A stretch of 41,000 nucleotides of DNA. Origin: Bacillota bacterium. GTDB taxonomy: Bacteria > Bacillota > Clostridia > Eubacteriales > Eubacteriaceae. The first letter of the stretch is position 1. Each line of letters starts with the position of its first letter. Below, piece by piece: positions 11,687 to 18,957 of this stretch. The notes beneath the pieces were generated by a model that was not told the origin of the DNA, searched no databases, and worked only from the letters and a program-made list of their open reading frames with translations. The stretch spans positions 1-41,000 of the forward strand of contig JAHIQT010000183.1 in NCBI GenBank assembly GCA_018903255.1, given 5' to 3'. Made by a program: the position numbers and the translations under genes.

Positions 11687-13032
11687 AAAAGAATGATTTG
11701 CATAGATATCAAAAATTCAGTGCCCAATTTATTATTGAACATCCAGTAGCAGCCATTTTTTTGGATTGCGGACTTGGAAAGACCGTTACCTCCCTCACGG
11801 CAATCAACGAGTTACTGTTTGATTCTTTTGAGGTGCAGCGTGTGTTGGTGGTATGCCCGTTACGAGTAGGAAGCGTCTGGGCAAATGAAATACATCGCTG
11901 GGAGCATCTGCAGAAACTGCAGTATTCGATTGCAATCGGCACGGAACCAGAGAGACTGGCTGCATTAAGTAGAAAAGCTGACATTTATATCATTAACCGT
12001 GAAAATGTGCAGTGGCTAATTGAAAAAAGTGGTGTTCCCTTTACATTCGATTTGCTTGTCATAGATGAATTATCATCATTCAAAAATCACCAATCAAAAC
12101 GCTTCCGTGCACTTTTGAAAGCCAGACCCAAGGTGAAACGTATCATCGGTCTAACTGGTACACCAAGTGCTAACGGTCTGATGGATTTATTCGCCGAATT
12201 TAGACTGCTTGACTTAGGCGAACGTCTCGGCAGGTTCATTGGCCAGTACCGCTCCAGCTATTTTAAGCCAGACAAGCGTAATGGCCAGGTCATTTTTTCC
12301 TATAAACCATTACCCGATGCCGAAGAAGCGATCTATTCCAGAATCGCCGATATTACAATTTCTATGAAATCGACGGATCACTTGCAAATGCCAGAACTGG
12401 TCTCATCCCAATATGAAGTGCAGCTCTCTGATGACGAGCGGATCCGATACGATGAACTAAAACGGGATTTGATATTGCAGCTCCCAGATGGCGATGTGAC
12501 TGCAGCAAATGCCGCTTCTCTTACCGGGAAGCTTTGCCAGCTGGCCAATGGAGCCATTTATTCTGATAATGGCGATACCATCAAATTCCACGACAGGAAG
12601 CTGGACGCTTTGGAGGATTTAATCGAAGCAGCCAATGAAAAGCCGGTACTGGTGGCCTACTGGTTTAAGCATGACCTTAACCGCATCAAAAAACGATTTA
12701 CCGTCAGGGAGATCAAATCCAGCCAGGACATCGCTGATTGGAACGCCGGAAAAATTCCGATCGCCGTGATCCATCCGGCTTCGGCTGGGCATGGCCTGAA
12801 TCTGCAGTCTGGTGGATCAACCCTGATCTGGTTCGGACTGACCTGGTCTCTTGAACTGTATCAGCAGACCAACGCCCGCCTATGGCGTCAGGGTCAAAGC
12901 AGCAAAACCGTGATCATCCTACACCTTATCACAAAAGGCACCATTGACGAGCAGATCTTAAAAGCCCTATCTGAAAAGAACCTGACACAGCAATCACTGA
13001 TTGATGCAGTGAAAGCTGATCTGAAAATCTGA
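11671..13032 (+). CDS. SNF2-type superfamily 2 DNA helicase
   Basis: 453 residues from TTG 11671, which has AGAAGGA five bases upstream; a longer in-frame start at 11623 is possible but overlaps the zinc-finger gene. Motif I is LDCGLGKTVTSL (about residues 31-42), motif II is VIDELSSFK and motif III is GLTGTPSANGL. The C-terminal lobe has HGLNLQSGG, TWSLELYQQTNARLWRQGQ and KGTIDEQILKAL, as in SWI2/SNF2 proteins. Phage members sit beside VRR-NUC and primase genes and are thought to remodel DNA-protein complexes or forks. The first dozen residues are uncertain because of the start choice. Confidence 0.88.
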   Translation: MEALLKKNDLHRYQKFSAQFIIEHPVAAIFLDCGLGKTVTSLTAINELLFDSFEVQRVLVVCPLRVGSVWANEIHRWEHLQKLQYSIAIGTEPERLAALSRKADIYIINRENVQWLIEKSGVPFTFDLLVIDELSSFKNHQSKRFRALLKARPKVKRIIGLTGTPSANGLMDLFAEFRLLDLGERLGRFIGQYRSSYFKPDKRNGQVIFSYKPLPDAEEAIYSRIADITISMKSTDHLQMPELVSSQYEVQLSDDERIRYDELKRDLILQLPDGDVTAANAASLTGKLCQLANGAIYSDNGDTIKFHDRKLDALEDLIEAANEKPVLVAYWFKHDLNRIKKRFTVREIKSSQDIADWNAGKIPIAVIHPASAGHGLNLQSGGSTLIWFGLTWSLELYQQTNARLWRQGQSSKTVIILHLITKGTIDEQILKALSEKNLTQQSLIDAVKADLKI

Positions 13033-13078
13033 GACAATCAATGACAATCCGAGGAAACTATTATTCGGAGGTACGATT

Positions 13079-13345
13079 ATGGAACCCTATCAAAGTTTAG
13101 TCAATGCGCTTATTATTCAGGCAGTTAAAGACTACCGAAAAGCAATTCGATTTTTGAAGCATCATCCCCACACACCAGAGCTTGATAACGATCCTCAACA
13201 AAATACGCTGCGAGATAAAGTTATCAAAAATGAGAATGAACGAGATGCTGCTGAGCGCTTCTTTCGGTCTGGATGGTTTGAGATGCTCTCCTCCCTGGAT
13301 GGCGAGGTTCTGTTAAAAAAGGTTTGTGAAATGGAGGAGGGCTGA
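13079..13345 (+). CDS. Small hypothetical phage protein
   Basis: 88 residues with a strong CGGAGG site before ATG 13079. Helical sequence LVNALIIQAVKDYRKAIRFL is followed by a charged middle and ENERDAAERFFRSGWFEML. This layout recurs as a small gene next to DUF1492 regulators in Firmicutes phages. No enzymatic motif is visible. It ends two bases before the ATG of the DUF1492 gene, so the two are probably co-translated and may act together in late gene control. Confidence 0.72.
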   Translation: MEPYQSLVNALIIQAVKDYRKAIRFLKHHPHTPELDNDPQQNTLRDKVIKNENERDAAERFFRSGWFEMLSSLDGEVLLKKVCEMEEG

Positions 13346-13346
13346 G

Positions 13347-13763
13347 ATGACCGCTTTGGATTTTTTAAGCCAAGCTTACCGGTTGGATCTTCGCATCGAC
13401 AGTAAACTGGAACAGATTAATTCTTTAAATGAACTGGCGACAAAATGCACCGCTACCATCAGCGATATGCCCCGCAGCCCCAACCAGAGCATTTCTTCGA
13501 TGGCGGATACCGTTGCAAAGATCGTTGACCTTCAAATAGAAATTGACCGGGACATTCATCAGTTGATCGACATCAAGCGGCGGATTGTTGCCAGCATTAA
13601 AGCTGTGGACAATAAGGAATTTCAGACTTTGCTTGAGCTTCGATTCCTTTGCGGTTGTACCTGGGAGGAAATAGCCATCAAGATGGGCTTTAGCATCCAG
13701 CACACCTATCGAATGCGTGATCGAGCTTTAAAGAAAATCGTCGTCAACGAAAGTGGAGAGTAA
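13347..13763 (+). CDS. DUF1492 / sigma region-4-like late regulator
   Basis: 138 residues. The first two thirds are a long helical hairpin with SLNELATKCTATISDMPRSP and VAKIVDLQIEIDRDIHQLID. The C-terminal part is a helix-turn-helix: LLELRFLCGCTWEEIAIKMG followed by FSIQHTYRMRDRALKKI. This is the usual DUF1492/ArpU-like architecture of proteins placed at the early/late boundary. GGAGGAGG before ATG 13347 sets the start. Its own stop is eight bases before a strong promoter (13771), so it probably controls the packaging and structural genes from that site. Confidence 0.83.
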   Translation: MTALDFLSQAYRLDLRIDSKLEQINSLNELATKCTATISDMPRSPNQSISSMADTVAKIVDLQIEIDRDIHQLIDIKRRIVASIKAVDNKEFQTLLELRFLCGCTWEEIAIKMGFSIQHTYRMRDRALKKIVVNESGE

Positions 13764-13770
13764 ATGAGAG

Positions 13771-13798
13771 TTGATGTTAATACCCAATGTGGTATAAT
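13771..13798 (+). promoter_or_regulatory. Strong sigma-A-type promoter, candidate late promoter
   Basis: TTGATG (13771-13776), a 16-base spacer and a perfect TATAAT (13793-13798). It lies between the DUF1492 regulator and the HNH/terS packaging genes, the usual place for a phage late promoter. Transcription would start near 13805 and meet the terminator at 13824 within about 20-50 nt. Confidence 0.75.
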
Positions 13799-13823
13799 GG
13801 TATTGTGAAAAAAGTAGGCACAG

Positions 13824-13857
13824 GCCACCACGGGAGAAATCTCATGGTGGCTTTTCT
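13824..13857 (+). terminator. Terminator in the late leader
   Basis: GCCACCA (13824-13830) pairs with TGGTGGC (13845-13851), with a GAGA/TCTC inner stem, followed by TTTTCTT. It lies between the late promoter and the first late gene. Late transcription must pass it, as in promoter-leader-terminator sites controlled by antitermination. Confidence 0.7.
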
Positions 13858-13881
13858 TATGCCCAAAACGAGGTGAACATT

Positions 13882-14235
13882 ATGCCGAGAAAACCTAAGC
13901 GTCCCTGCAGCTACCCCGGTTGTAAAGAACTAACCAATGGCCGGTTCTGCGAGGAACACCAGAAATTATCGGAACAACATTACAATAAATATCAGCGTGA
14001 CCCAGAGACCCGGAAACGCTATGGCTGGTCCTGGAAACGCATCCGCGATCGTTACATTAGAAACAATTCCCTTTGTGAGATGTGTTTGAAAAAAGGAAGG
14101 CTGACCCCAGCCCAGGAAGTTCATCATATCAAACCGTTGTCTAAGGGTGGTACCCACGATGAAAAGAACCTGATGGCGTTGTGCAGCAGCTGTCACTCTA
14201 CCATCACGGCTCGAGAAGGTGGCCGGTGGGGGTAG
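13882..14235 (+). CDS. HNH endonuclease of the DNA packaging module
   Basis: 117 residues. The N-terminus carries Cys/His ligands (CSYPGCKELTNGRFCEEH). The core has CEMCLKKGRLTPAQEVHHIK, then GGTHDEKNLMALCSSCHS, a canonical HNH with two CxxC zinc knuckles and the catalytic His-His, Asn and His. The start at ATG 13882 has GAGG eight bases upstream. HNH proteins directly before terS/terL are characteristic of cos-type HK97-like phages, in which they help the terminase cut cos. It is complete and of normal length. Confidence 0.92.
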   Translation: MPRKPKRPCSYPGCKELTNGRFCEEHQKLSEQHYNKYQRDPETRKRYGWSWKRIRDRYIRNNSLCEMCLKKGRLTPAQEVHHIKPLSKGGTHDEKNLMALCSSCHSTITAREGGRWG

Positions 14236-14344
14236 TCAAATCGCTAAAACGTGTTGCAAATGCAACGGGTAGGGGGGCACGTGCGAAAAGTCGCAATTTC
14301 AAGAGGCCATATAGGAAAAAGCAAAGAAAGGACGGTGTATTCAG
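14236..14344 (+). other. Candidate cos region between HNH and terS
   Basis: A 109-base gap without a gene holds a GTTGCA-AA-TGCAAC inverted repeat (14253-14266), a GGGTAGGGGGG run and the palindrome GCACGTGC (14277-14284). In cos phages with an HNH protein the cleavage site lies next to terS, so this is the best place for cos. No cut site can be fixed from the sequence alone. Confidence 0.4.
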
Positions 14345-14887
14345 ATGGCCAACGGTCACGGCGGTTCCCGAGTTGGAGCCGGAAAAAAGAAGAAAGCATT
14401 AGTGGATAAACTGATGGACGGTAACCCTGGTAAACGTAAACTGACGGTATTGGAATTTTCTGACACCGCCATGCTGGAAGGCCAGGACATGCCGCCACCT
14501 AAAGAATATCTCAGCGCCACCCAGAAAAATGGCAAGCCGCTGATGGCGGCTGACATTTATGAAATTACCTGGCAATGGCTGGCCGAACGGGGCTGCGCCC
14601 AACACGTTTCAGCGCAATTAATCGAGCAGTATGCCATGGCGGTGTCCCGTTGGATTCAGTGTGAAGAATCAATTACTGAGTTTGGCTTTCTGGCCAAGCA
14701 CCCCACCACCGGCAATGCGATTCCATCTCCTTTCGTAGCCATGTCGCAAAGCTTTATGAAATTGTCAAACAACCTCTGGTATCAAATCTATCAGGTGGTA
14801 AAAGAAAACTGTGCCCAAGAATTTAAAGGCAGTAACCCTCACGATGATGTGATGGAACGGCTGCTGACGGCCCGACGTGGCGAATAG
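14345..14887 (+). CDS. terS: Terminase small subunit, P27 family
   Basis: 180 residues. The N-terminus GGSRVGAGKKKK is followed by NPGKRKLTVLEF, the basic entry typical of P27-type small terminases. A helical body has ADIYEITWQWLAERGCAQ, LIEQYAMAVSRWIQCEES and SPFVAMSQSFMKLSNNLWYQ. It recognises the phage packaging site and loads the large subunit. The upstream AAAGGA is 12 bases from ATG 14345, which is long but there is no better start. In this phage terS is unusually far from terL, about 5 kb away, separated by the methyltransferase and amidoligase genes. Confidence 0.88.
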   Translation: MANGHGGSRVGAGKKKKALVDKLMDGNPGKRKLTVLEFSDTAMLEGQDMPPPKEYLSATQKNGKPLMAADIYEITWQWLAERGCAQHVSAQLIEQYAMAVSRWIQCEESITEFGFLAKHPTTGNAIPSPFVAMSQSFMKLSNNLWYQIYQVVKENCAQEFKGSNPHDDVMERLLTARRGE

Positions 14888-14903
14888 AATTAGGAGGATC
14901 CTA

Positions 14904-16142
14904 TTGGAACTACAAAAAATACCTATTAAGAAAATAAAACATGCAAAATATAATCCCCGGAAAAATCTTAAACCCGGTGATGCGGAGTATGAAAAACTCA
15001 AGCGCTCCATTAAGGAATTCGGCTACGTCGAACCTGTCATCTGGAACCAGCGCACTGGTAACATCGTCGGGGGCCACCAGCGCTTTAAGGTGTTAACCCA
15101 GCTGGGCGAAAAAGAAGTGGATTGTGTGGTTGTGGATATGGATGATGAAAAAGAAAAGGCTTTAAATGTTGCCCTGAATAAGGTTTCCGGAGATTGGGAT
15201 ATGCCGCTGTTAACAGATCTACTAAAAGATCTTGATGATAGCGGCTTTGATCTTTCACTGACTGGTTTTGATCTGGCCGAGATCAATGAACTCTTTGGCG
15301 AACCCGATGCCCAGGAGGATGACTTTGATCCCGATCAGGCTTTGGATGAGATCACCACCCCGATGACCCAAACCGGTGATGTTTGGCACCTGGGAAAACA
15401 CCGGTTGATCTGTGGGGATTCCACAGTTAAGGAAGATATGGATACCCTGATGGATGGCCAGCTGGCTGACCTCATTCTAACGGACCCCCCGTATAACGTC
15501 GACTATCAAGGTGGCACCAAAGAGAAGCTCAAGATTCAAAATGACAAGCTTGGCGATGCAGCCTTCCTGGAGTTTTTAACAGCTGCCTTTGAACGAATGT
15601 TTGAACAGTCGAAAAAAGGTGCCCCGATTTATGTTTTCCACGCCGATAGTGAAGGCTACAATTTCAGAACCGCCTTTAAAGAAGCCGGCTATGTGCTGCG
15701 GCAATGCCTGGTCTGGGTGAAGAACTCCCTGGTGATGGGCCGGCAGGATTACCAATGGCAGCACGAACCGGTTCTTTACGGCTGGAAGGATGGCGCTGGC
15801 CACGCCTGGTATGGCGATCGAAAGCAAACCACCCTGGTGCGGTTTGACAAACCCCTGCGAAACGGGGAGCACCCCACCATGAAGCCCGTCGGTCTCTGTG
15901 GCTACTTTATCGGCAACTCCAGTAAAGAAGGCGACATTGTCCTGGACTCTTTTGGTGGCAGCGGCAGTACCCTGATCGCCTGCGAGCAGATGGGCCGGGT
16001 TTGTTATACCTCGGAATTGGATCCCAAATACTGCGATGTGATTGTTAAGCGCTATGCTGAAACCATTGGTTACGATGATGGAATCTCAGTCATCCGAAAT
16101 GGTAAGATGATTCCTTATTCCGAACTTTTACCAGTCGAATAA
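14904..16142 (+). CDS. ParB-like nuclease domain fused to DNA methyltransferase
   Basis: 412 residues from TTG 14904, which has AGGAGGA six bases upstream. The N-terminal 100 residues are a ParB/Srx-type domain: YNPRKNLKPGDAEYEKLKRS, then GNIVGGHQRFKVLTQLGEKE. The C-terminal methyltransferase has LTDPPYNVDY (catalytic DPPY motif IV) followed later by VLDSFGGSGSTLIACEQMGR (SAM-binding motif I). This is the beta-class order of N6-adenine or N4-cytosine enzymes. It is common beside terminases and may protect packaged DNA from host restriction or mark packaging sites. The specificity cannot be read from the sequence. Confidence 0.9.
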   Translation: MELQKIPIKKIKHAKYNPRKNLKPGDAEYEKLKRSIKEFGYVEPVIWNQRTGNIVGGHQRFKVLTQLGEKEVDCVVVDMDDEKEKALNVALNKVSGDWDMPLLTDLLKDLDDSGFDLSLTGFDLAEINELFGEPDAQEDDFDPDQALDEITTPMTQTGDVWHLGKHRLICGDSTVKEDMDTLMDGQLADLILTDPPYNVDYQGGTKEKLKIQNDKLGDAAFLEFLTAAFERMFEQSKKGAPIYVFHADSEGYNFRTAFKEAGYVLRQCLVWVKNSLVMGRQDYQWQHEPVLYGWKDGAGHAWYGDRKQTTLVRFDKPLRNGEHPTMKPVGLCGYFIGNSSKEGDIVLDSFGGSGSTLIACEQMGRVCYTSELDPKYCDVIVKRYAETIGYDDGISVIRNGKMIPYSELLPVE

Positions 16143-16164
16143 ACCCATCAACTTTGTCAAATAC

Positions 16165-16203
16165 GACTTGCTTATTAGCACCTTTTGAGTGATATATGGA
16201 CAC
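16165..16203 (+). promoter_or_regulatory. Promoter-like block 1 before the DUF4314/amidoligase cassette
   Basis: GACTTGCT.ATTA, a T-rich spacer and GAGTGATATATG.ACA are shared almost exactly with 17408-17450. TTGCTT followed after 16 bases by TGATAT is a plausible promoter in both copies. AAAGGAG and a start codon follow at similar distances. Two copies in one cassette suggest a common regulator. Confidence 0.5.
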
Positions 16204-16233
16204 AACAAAACTACATTTAAAGGAGAAAAAATC

Positions 16234-16443
16234 ATGAAAAAAGGTACATTATTTACAATTGGAAACGGAAAGAAAGTCTACGAGGTGGTCGGCCGCTTCG
16301 GAAAAGACATTGTTCTTGCGGACACGAGCGAAAATGGTGATGAAGTGTTAATCTACGGACCCACAGAACTGCAAGGGCTGATAGATGAAAAGCACTTTGA
16401 GCTGGTTCTCGACGGTAAAAAGAAAAGCGGCGGAAAAAAATGA
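16234..16443 (+). CDS. Small hypothetical protein of the amidoligase cassette
   Basis: 69 residues starting at ATG 16234 with AAAGGAG about nine bases upstream. The body is strand-rich (GTLFTIGNGKKVYEVVGRFG, then DIVLADTSENGDEVLIYGP) and the tail is lysine-rich. It resembles small SH3/KOW-like barrels but I do not recognise a named family. It overlaps the DUF4314 gene by four bases (ATGA), so both are translated together. Confidence 0.72.
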   Translation: MKKGTLFTIGNGKKVYEVVGRFGKDIVLADTSENGDEVLIYGPTELQGLIDEKHFELVLDGKKKSGGKK

Positions 16444-16679
16444 AACTTCGAAACTTAACAAATGTCAAAAAAGGCGATCGGGTTCGGCTGATTTACATGA
16501 ATGACCCCTACTCGGATCCTGGCGAAGGGGCGACTGGCACTGTCGATTGCATCGACGACATTGGAACCATCCACGTTATATGGGACTCAGGGAGTCGCCT
16601 CGGGTTAATCCCCGGGGTAGATCGCTGGGTGATGATTGAAAACAGCAGCGAAAATGAAAAGCAAGGTGAAAGACCATGA
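16440..16679 (+). CDS. DUF4314 protein
   Basis: 79 residues. VKKGDRVRLIYMNDPYSDPG, then GATGTVDCIDDIGTIHVIWD and GSRLGLIPGVDRW form the typical DUF4314 pattern, a small SH3-like barrel ending in a conserved Asp-Arg-Trp. It has four-base overlaps with both neighbours, indicating a tight translational unit with the downstream 'virulence-related' protein. DUF4314 genes regularly accompany amidoligase genes in Firmicutes prophages. Its biochemical role is unknown. Confidence 0.83.
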   Translation: MKLRNLTNVKKGDRVRLIYMNDPYSDPGEGATGTVDCIDDIGTIHVIWDSGSRLGLIPGVDRWVMIENSSENEKQGERP

Positions 16680-17386
16680 CGATGCAATACCAATTTAACG
16701 ACTGCGATCGAAAAATCTTAGTAGCAGCCATTGGTGAAATCCTCCAGATTCAGCCCGTCTACCAAGGGGTACCATCCTTTGCCTACATCATTGGGGGCTT
16801 TGAGGTGGATAAGCAAGGAACCCTGATTATTGCTGAAACGACTACCGATACGGAGGTTGATACCTTACTGGAAGACCTGCGGCTAAGAGGATTCACTTAT
16901 GAAAAAGAAGAAATTCAAACCGAAAACCAAACTGAAATTGAGAACCAAATCCAAACTGATACCGAAAGCGATGAAGTCCTTACCATTGAAATGCCCAAGG
17001 AAGGCTTCACCGATGAAGCCATGACCAACCTTGAAAACCTGATCAAAGGCAAAGGTGAGTTGATTAAAAAAGCCCTTGGCATTGAAACCCTACCGGTTGA
17101 GATGTCCGAGAATAGCATTTCCTTCCCCTGGTTCAAAGCGAATGCTGAACCAGAAGCCGTCCAGGCCTATACCCAATTCATTGCCGCCATTTGTGAGATG
17201 GCCAAAACTCAAAAGCGCATCTCAGCTACAGCCAAGGCCGTCGATAATGAAAAGTACGCCTTCCGCTGCTTCCTGCTGCGATTGGGGTTTATCGGGAACG
17301 ACTACAAAACCACCCGCAAGATTCTGCTTTCAAAGCTGTCAGGCAGTGCGGCTTTTAAAAGCGGTAAAAAAGCAAATGCTGAGTAA
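16676..17386 (+). CDS. Phage 'virulence-related' protein with C-terminal module shared with the amidoligase
   Basis: 236 residues. The N-terminal domain has YQFNDCDRKILVAAIGEILQ and VPSFAYIIGGFEVDKQGTLI. It is followed by a Gln/Glu/Asn-rich linker, a middle domain with ENLIKGKGELIKKALGIETL and ISFPWFKANAEPEAVQAYTQ, and a C-terminal segment. That segment (residues 189-230) matches the end of the neighbouring amidoligase (residues 256-297) at 20 of 42 positions by hand alignment, including LGFIG/IGFIG and the GSAA motif. Proteins of this kind are often annotated virulence-related without evidence. The shared module suggests that both bind the same partner. Confidence 0.75.
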   Translation: MTMQYQFNDCDRKILVAAIGEILQIQPVYQGVPSFAYIIGGFEVDKQGTLIIAETTTDTEVDTLLEDLRLRGFTYEKEEIQTENQTEIENQIQTDTESDEVLTIEMPKEGFTDEAMTNLENLIKGKGELIKKALGIETLPVEMSENSISFPWFKANAEPEAVQAYTQFIAAICEMAKTQKRISATAKAVDNEKYAFRCFLLRLGFIGNDYKTTRKILLSKLSGSAAFKSGKKANAE

Positions 17387-17407
17387 TTCTTTTGTGTTTC
17401 TTCCGAA

Positions 17408-17450
17408 TTGACTTGCTATTAATGTCGTTTAGAGTGATATATGTACATAC
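17408..17450 (+). promoter_or_regulatory. Promoter-like block 2 before the amidoligase gene
   Basis: TTGACTTGCTATTA, then TTTAGAGTGATATATGTACA, is the second copy of the block at 16165-16203. TTGCTA-16-TGATAT fits a promoter. AAAGGAG and the ATG of the amidoligase follow. The conserved part ends before the ribosome binding site, so similarity is not explained by a gene duplication of coding sequence. Confidence 0.5.
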
Positions 17451-17486
17451 AAACGGAACAAATGCATTTTAAAGGAGTACGAAACG

Positions 17487-18386
17487 ATGTTAACAGCAAA
17501 ATTCGGAATTGAAATTGAGTTCACCGGGATTAACAGAGAAAAGGCCGCTGCGATTGCCGCCAGCTTCCTAAACGGAACCTACGCAGAAGGCGGGACCTAC
17601 TACGACACCAAAAAGGTCACCGCCCCGGATGGTCGGGTGTGGAAGTTCATGAGCGACGGCAGCATCAACTGCCAGCGCAAATCACAGGGTCGCAGGGTCG
17701 CCGCTGGTAGAGACTACAGCGTTGAGCTGGTCAGCCCGATCCTTTCCTACGGGGAGGACATTAAGACCCTGCAGGAGTTGGTACGGCTGCTCAGACGCGC
17801 CGGGGCCTTTACCAACAGCTCCTGCGGCATCCACATCCATCTGGATGGTAAAGACCACTCACCCCGCAGCATCCGAAACTTCATCAACATCATTGCCAGC
17901 AAGAACGACCTTTTTTACAAAGCTCTGGAGATTGCCCCCCAGCGGATGAGCTACTGCAAAAAGATGGACGGCATCCTGATTGAAAAGCTGAAAAAACAAA
18001 AGCCCACCACCATGGCAGAAATTGAGGATATCTGGTACGACGGCTACAACGAAAGCCGCCGGATTCACTACCATAACAGCCGCTACCATTTCCTGAACCT
18101 GCACAGCTTTTTTACCGGCCACCACACGGTCGAGTTACGGGGCTTCAACAGCATCCTCCACGCCGGAAAAATCAGAAGCTACATTGTTTTAGCCCTGGCC
18201 ATCAACAACCAGGCCTTAACCCAAAAGTGTGCTTCTTCAAAAAAGCCCCAGGTTGAAAATGAAAAGTTTGCCATGCGAACCTACTTAAACCGCATCGGCT
18301 TCATTGGCAGCGAGTTTGCCAACTGCCGCGAGCACTTAACCGCAGCCCTCACCGGGTCGGCAGCATGGCGGTATGGGGTGGCATGA
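17487..18386 (+). CDS. Amidoligase (ATP-grasp-like COOH-NH2 ligase family)
   Basis: 299 residues. It opens FGIEIEFTGINREKAAAIAA, the glutamine-synthetase/ATP-grasp-like Glu-x-Glu entry of the Amidoligase_2 family. VELVSPILSYGEDIKTLQEL and SSCGIHIHLDGK supply the conserved Glu and His-x-His residues. RYHFLNLHS and HTVELRGFNSILHAGKI complete the core. The family joins amino and carboxyl groups using ATP, and has been linked to peptide or protein modification. The C-terminal 44 residues repeat the module seen in the upstream protein. The gene has its own promoter-like block and an adjacent cyclotransferase that may edit or recycle gamma-glutamyl products. The substrate is unknown. Confidence 0.88.
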   Translation: MLTAKFGIEIEFTGINREKAAAIAASFLNGTYAEGGTYYDTKKVTAPDGRVWKFMSDGSINCQRKSQGRRVAAGRDYSVELVSPILSYGEDIKTLQELVRLLRRAGAFTNSSCGIHIHLDGKDHSPRSIRNFINIIASKNDLFYKALEIAPQRMSYCKKMDGILIEKLKKQKPTTMAEIEDIWYDGYNESRRIHYHNSRYHFLNLHSFFTGHHTVELRGFNSILHAGKIRSYIVLALAINNQALTQKCASSKKPQVENEKFAMRTYLNRIGFIGSEFANCREHLTAALTGSAAWRYGVA

Positions 18387-18417
18387 GCTGCCCCCGGTTC
18401 AAAAGGAGGAAAAAGAC

Positions 18418-18867
18418 ATGAAGACTAAATTGTATCTGGCCTATGGCTCAAACTTAAATCTAGCCCAAATGGGCAAACGCTGCCCCACTGCCCGGGTGGT
18501 TGACACGCTCACCCTTGACGGCTATCAACTGCTCTTTAAAGGCCCCCACGATGGCGCGGTGGCCACCATCAAACCCCAACAAGGCAGCCGGGTGCCAGTG
18601 CTGGTCTGGGAAATCACCCCGGAAGATGAATCCGCCCTGGACCATTACGAAGGCTGGCCGATTCTATATCGAAAAGAAACCATCACCGTTCGCATCGGCA
18701 AACGGCTGACAAAAGCCATGGTTTACCTGATGAACGAGAACCGGCCCTTGGGGCTGCCAAGCTGTTATTACTACAGCGTTATTCTAGAAGGCTACAAGAC
18801 CGCCGGGTTTGATGTTGGCATCCTGCGGCAGGCGGTCAGTGATTCAACCGAAGCTGCAATTGGATAG
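18418..18867 (+). CDS. Gamma-glutamylcyclotransferase-like (AIG2 family) protein
   Basis: 149 residues with the family signature LYLAYGSNLNLAQMGKRCP near the N-terminus. This is followed by GYQLLFKGPHDGAVATIKPQ, VPVLVWEITPEDESALDHYE (the conserved catalytic Glu region) and KAMVYLMNENRPLGLPS. AGGAGG sets ATG 18418. Its start lies 31 bases after the amidoligase stop, and the pair is a known genomic association. The enzyme probably cyclises gamma-glutamyl groups and so could reverse or trim amidoligase products. A terminator follows at 18895. Confidence 0.88.
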   Translation: MKTKLYLAYGSNLNLAQMGKRCPTARVVDTLTLDGYQLLFKGPHDGAVATIKPQQGSRVPVLVWEITPEDESALDHYEGWPILYRKETITVRIGKRLTKAMVYLMNENRPLGLPSCYYYSVILEGYKTAGFDVGILRQAVSDSTEAAIG

Positions 18868-18894
18868 TATCGTTTAACAACATATCAAATTTTT

Positions 18895-18920
18895 AAGCAT
18901 CTCTTGCGGGGTGCTTTTTT
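18895..18920 (+). terminator. Terminator between cyclotransferase and amidase genes
   Basis: AAGCATCTC (18895-18903) pairs through A-U, G-C and G-U pairs with GGGGTGCTT (18908-18916) around TTGC, and a T run follows. Its arms closely resemble those of the hairpin at 22580-22597. It separates the amidoligase cassette from amidase and terL. Confidence 0.75.
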
Positions 18921-18957
18921 GTTGTCTGTTTTTACCGGCAACAAGGAAAGGAAAAAC

